DNA of 8,077 nucleotides, from the NCBI GenBank assembly GCA_008974855.1, contig BFAR01000162.1:1-8077 (forward strand), in the 5' to 3' direction. This document shows, piece by piece, positions 5,900 through 8,077 of this stretch. Numbering within the stretch: position 1 is the first letter of the stretch; each line of letters begins with the position of its first letter. Source of the stretch: an archaeon MnTg01. GTDB lineage: Archaea; Thermoproteota; Nitrososphaeria; Nitrososphaerales; Nitrosopumilaceae. The notes below the pieces were generated by a model, which made no database searches, was not told the DNA's origin, and was given only the letters and a program-made list of their open reading frames with translations. The translations under genes and the position numbers were made by a program.

Positions 5900-6658
5900 A
5901 TGAACAAAAAAGTTTTAGGAAAAAAAATTACATTTTATGTGATGTTACTTATTGTTTGGCAAGTAATCGCAACTGCTAATATTTGGCCAAACACAATTTT
6001 TCCGTCTCCAGTAGAGGTAATTGAAGATCTTGCATACAGTGCTTCAGATGGCAGTCTGTTTTATGGTATAGGAACTAGTATGTTGCGTTTGATAGTTGGT
6101 TTGTCAATTGCAATTATCGGTGGAATGATTCTTGGAATCTTTATGGCTAGAATCCAAACTGTCAATCAAACTATTGGTTCATTAGTTTTGGGTTTGCAAT
6201 CCATTCCATCAATAGCGTGGGTTCCACTTGCAATACTGTGGTTTGGTTTAACTGATACAGGAATAATTTTTGTTACATCAATTGGCGCAATTTTTGCAGT
6301 CACGATTAACACCTATACTGGAGTAAAAAATATTGATCCAACCTATATTGATGCTGCAAGAAACATGGGCGCCAAAGGAAGTAAATTAATCACAGCAGTT
6401 TTGATTCCTGCTGCTTTTCCATATATGATTTCAGGATTTAAACAAGGATGGGCATTTGCATGGAGAGGACTAATTGGAGCAGAACTCTTATTTTCATTCC
6501 TTGGTTTAGGATTTTTATTAAATGTAGGAAGGCAGCTTAATGATGTATCTCAAGTTATTTCAATAATGCTTGTTATAATGGCAATTGGAATGTTGGTAGA
6601 TGGATTTGTTTTTAAGAAAATTGAAAACAAAGTCATGTTTAGATGGGGATTGCGCTAA
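5900..6658 (+). CDS. ABC importer permease, nitrate/sulfonate/taurine (SsuC/TauC/NrtB-like) family
   Basis: 252-residue integral membrane subunit, probably six membrane segments, that forms the translocation path as a dimer. The EAA loop that docks onto the ATPase is at about 151-170 (DAARNMGAKGSKLITAVLIP). It is followed by GFKQGWAFAWRGLIGAELL (179-197), a strong marker of the SsuC/TauC/NrtB permeases. FPSPVEVIEDL (34-44) is the usual start of these proteins. It begins one base after the ATPase stop, with AGGCGA as a weak ribosome-binding motif. It completes a minimal importer: binding protein, ATPase, permease. Its TAA overlaps the stop of the converging MFS gene. Confidence 0.92.
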   Translation: MNKKVLGKKITFYVMLLIVWQVIATANIWPNTIFPSPVEVIEDLAYSASDGSLFYGIGTSMLRLIVGLSIAIIGGMILGIFMARIQTVNQTIGSLVLGLQSIPSIAWVPLAILWFGLTDTGIIFVTSIGAIFAVTINTYTGVKNIDPTYIDAARNMGAKGSKLITAVLIPAAFPYMISGFKQGWAFAWRGLIGAELLFSFLGLGFLLNVGRQLNDVSQVISIMLVIMAIGMLVDGFVFKKIENKVMFRWGLR

Positions 6659-7755
6659 GCCCTAATTTTTAAAGAAATTAAAAATCCAAAAATAATTATG
6701 GCAATTGCAAAGTACATTACTGAAACATACTCTAAATAAAATGCAATAGAGCCTGCGATAATTGGTCCAATTACGGATGCTATAGAAAGAGTTGAACTAA
6801 AAATTCCAGTCGAAGTTGATTTAGGATTATTTTCCATCAAGTGAAAGTTTCCCCCAATGAACAAAAATGCCCATGTGGCACCAACTAGTGACATAAATGG
6901 CATAGCCATCCACCATTCGGTAATTTGTGTTAGTCCAACAAAAACAAAAACTGTAAGCCCAATTCCAATCTTAAATTTTGTTACATTTCTAATCTTTATT
7001 TTACTTGCCATCAAATTCATAATTACAAATGCAGTAAGCGTGTTAGAAATATACACAATTGAAATCTCATAAAGATGAGCTCCCATTCTTTCCATCAACA
7101 TTAATGGAAGAATGGTCCACACTGCTGCAGCACCAATGTGTCTCAACAAAAGAGACAAAAACAAAAATTTGTTTTTAGTGATGATTTTTTTTGTTGTTCC
7201 TGGCTCTACTTCCTTTTTTGTAGCAAAATTTGGTAATCTAGTTGATACTGCAAACCCAGCTAAAAACAAACCAGCACTAATTATGAAAATTAATCTTTCA
7301 TCATTTACAATCCCTGCAGCCAGTATTCCTACCATCCATCCTAGGGCGTGAAATGAAATGACTGATGCAACCTTTGCCTTTTCTTTTCCAGCCTCGTATG
7401 TGTATGCAAGCATTGCAGGAATCATTATTCCAGTTGCAATCCCTGCTCCAAGTCGTGCTATTAGTAGGAATAAGGCATCTGTAGCAAAGTAATGCAAACC
7501 AAATGTTATGGCACATCCAAGAAGCCCTATGCGAATAAAAAGAAGTCTTTTGCCTTGCTTGTCTGAAATTCTTCCAAAGTAGATTTCAGAAAGAATTTGA
7601 GCAAAACTAAAAGAAGCAACTATTATTCCAATCTCAAATAAAGAATCAGTTACATCTCTTGCAATAATTGGCATAAAAACGAAAATTATTGCAATTCCTG
7701 CATGCTGAAAAAAAGTCGTACTTCTAACTAAATTATTTATGGAAAGTTGATGCAT
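6655..7755 (-). CDS. MFS transporter (DHA1-like), substrate unknown
   Basis: 366 residues from ATG 7755, strongly hydrophobic, with about 11-12 membrane segments in two halves joined by a basic loop near residues 180-200. MFS motif A is present between segments 2 and 3 as FGRISDKQGKRLLF. SLFEIGIIVASFSFAQILSE before it and ARLGAGIATGIMIPAMLAYTYE after it are typical of proton-driven drug/metabolite exporters. An in-frame TTG at 7764 would add MVI. I prefer the ATG because a TATA-like box lies about 26-30 bases upstream, implying a leaderless or nearly leaderless mRNA, and no Shine-Dalgarno motif is seen. It ends convergently with the ABC permease, sharing stop-codon bases. A role in export or uptake with that importer is not supported beyond adjacency. 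Confidence 0.88.
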   Translation of the reverse strand: MHQLSINNLVRSTTFFQHAGIAIIFVFMPIIARDVTDSLFEIGIIVASFSFAQILSEIYFGRISDKQGKRLLFIRIGLLGCAITFGLHYFATDALFLLIARLGAGIATGIMIPAMLAYTYEAGKEKAKVASVISFHALGWMVGILAAGIVNDERLIFIISAGLFLAGFAVSTRLPNFATKKEVEPGTTKKIITKNKFLFLSLLLRHIGAAAVWTILPLMLMERMGAHLYEISIVYISNTLTAFVIMNLMASKIKIRNVTKFKIGIGLTVFVFVGLTQITEWWMAMPFMSLVGATWAFLFIGGNFHLMENNPKSTSTGIFSSTLSIASVIGPIIAGSIAFYLEYVSVMYFAIAIIIFGFLISLKIRA

Positions 7756-7781
7756 TATAACCAATAATTCTTAATTTGACA

Positions 7782-7789
7782 CATAATTT
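7782..7789 (-). promoter_or_regulatory. TATA-like box of the MFS gene
   Basis: Minus-strand AAATTATG predicts a start site near 7760, only a few bases before ATG 7755. It lies in the short gap after the metE stop. A second candidate, CAAATTAAG at 7771-7779, would start inside the gene from ATG 7755, so it fits less well. Confidence 0.35.
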
Positions 7790-7797
7790 GAAATAAT

Positions 7798-8077
7798 CTA
7801 ACTTAATTTCTGTCTGGCAAGCTCTGCCCCTTTGACTTCTGACTTTATTTTCTCAAAGGCAATTGTTCGTGATCTGGTTCTCAATCCACAATCAGGATTG
7901 ACATAGATTTTAGAAGGATCCCCTAAAGCCTTTGCTGCATACAAAATCCTATCTCGCACAAGCTCAGGTGATTCAATCTTATCAACATGCACATCAGTGA
8001 CACCTATTCCAATCTCACCTTTATAGCCATAATCTCGAAATAGTTTCAAAACCTAAAAGCCCTTTCTTGCTTTGTTA
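7798..8077 (-). pseudogene. metE: C-terminal end of cobalamin-independent methionine synthase (MetE), frame interrupted by TAG; 5' part outside window
   Basis: MetE transfers a methyl group to homocysteine. The visible end matches the C-terminal barrel: IGIGVTDVHVDKIESPE (13-29 counted from TTG 8049), then IYVNPDCGLRTR (48-59), whose cysteine (C54) is a zinc ligand in the family. The tail ends ELARQKLS before TAG 7798-7800. Upstream of TTG 8049 the same frame holds TAG at 8053-8055. Beyond it the frame reads NKARKGF to the window edge. Read through, this gives NKARKGF-stop-VLKLFRDYGY, which looks like one helix of the barrel interrupted by a nonsense codon; one base change from CAG would explain it. 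An 83-residue protein from TTG 8049 would lack most of the barrel and could not be a working MetE. The alternatives are a sequencing error, or a short separate gene. Only 22 bases are visible beyond the stop, so the call stays provisional. Confidence 0.65.

Noticed and set aside
7301..7516. Minus-strand open frame inside the MFS gene in another frame
   Set aside because: Overlaps coding membrane segments of a clear transporter; cysteine- and tryptophan-rich composition is typical of out-of-frame reading.
8053..8055. TAG in metE as a pyrrolysine codon
   Set aside because: Pyrrolysine is confined to organisms with the pylTSBCD genes and to methylamine methyltransferases and a few others; nothing here supports it. 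A nonsense mutation or base error is simpler.
1..8077. CRISPR array, tRNA, rRNA, insertion sequence or phage genes
   Set aside because: No regularly spaced direct repeats, cloverleaf sequences, transposase motifs or terminal inverted repeats were seen.

Overview
The window looks like a piece of an AT-rich archaeal chromosome, most probably an ammonia-oxidising thaumarchaeon (Nitrososphaerota) close to marine Nitrosopumilus. This is inferred, with no search run. The evidence is a LysW carrier-protein amino acid pathway linked to argG, archaeal TATA-like boxes (several placed so that the mRNA would be leaderless), T-run terminators, TTG starts and low GC. No rRNA, tRNA, CRISPR or transposon was seen, and no gene-free stretch exceeds about 170 bases.

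Left half (1-3946, all minus strand): transcription runs argG -> lysW -> lysX, then a small secreted repeat protein, then argC/lysY, which runs off the left edge. LysW is a 55-residue acidic zinc-type protein ending in EDWGE. LysX (ATP-grasp) joins an amino acid to its C-terminal glutamate, and LysY (ArgC family) reduces the phosphorylated intermediate. ArgG uses the citrulline made further down the arginine branch. ArgG beside the LysW genes fits an arginine role, probably shared with lysine synthesis. The 167-codon frame (1142-1645) between lysX and argC/lysY has no metabolic look: it has a signal peptide and three NG-x4-NFFG modules.

Centre (3947-4114) is a divergent control region with two TATA-like boxes and two short inverted repeats. 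It fires argG leftward and an ABC importer operon rightward.

Right half: 4115-6658 (plus strand) is a tightly coupled three-gene ABC importer of the nitrate/sulfonate/taurine (NrtA/SsuA) type: a membrane-anchored binding protein, an ATPase and a permease. Its substrate cannot be read from sequence. The permease converges on an MFS exporter-like gene (6655-7755, minus), and the two stop codons overlap. At the right edge (7798-8077, minus) is the C-terminal end of a cobalamin-independent methionine synthase (MetE). Its frame carries an in-frame TAG, so it is either a broken gene or a sequence error.

No clearly new multi-gene system is visible. The features most worth a second look are the NFFG-repeat secreted protein inside the LysW gene group, the lysW-stop/lysX-TTG junction, the interrupted metE, and the palindromes in the divergent promoter.
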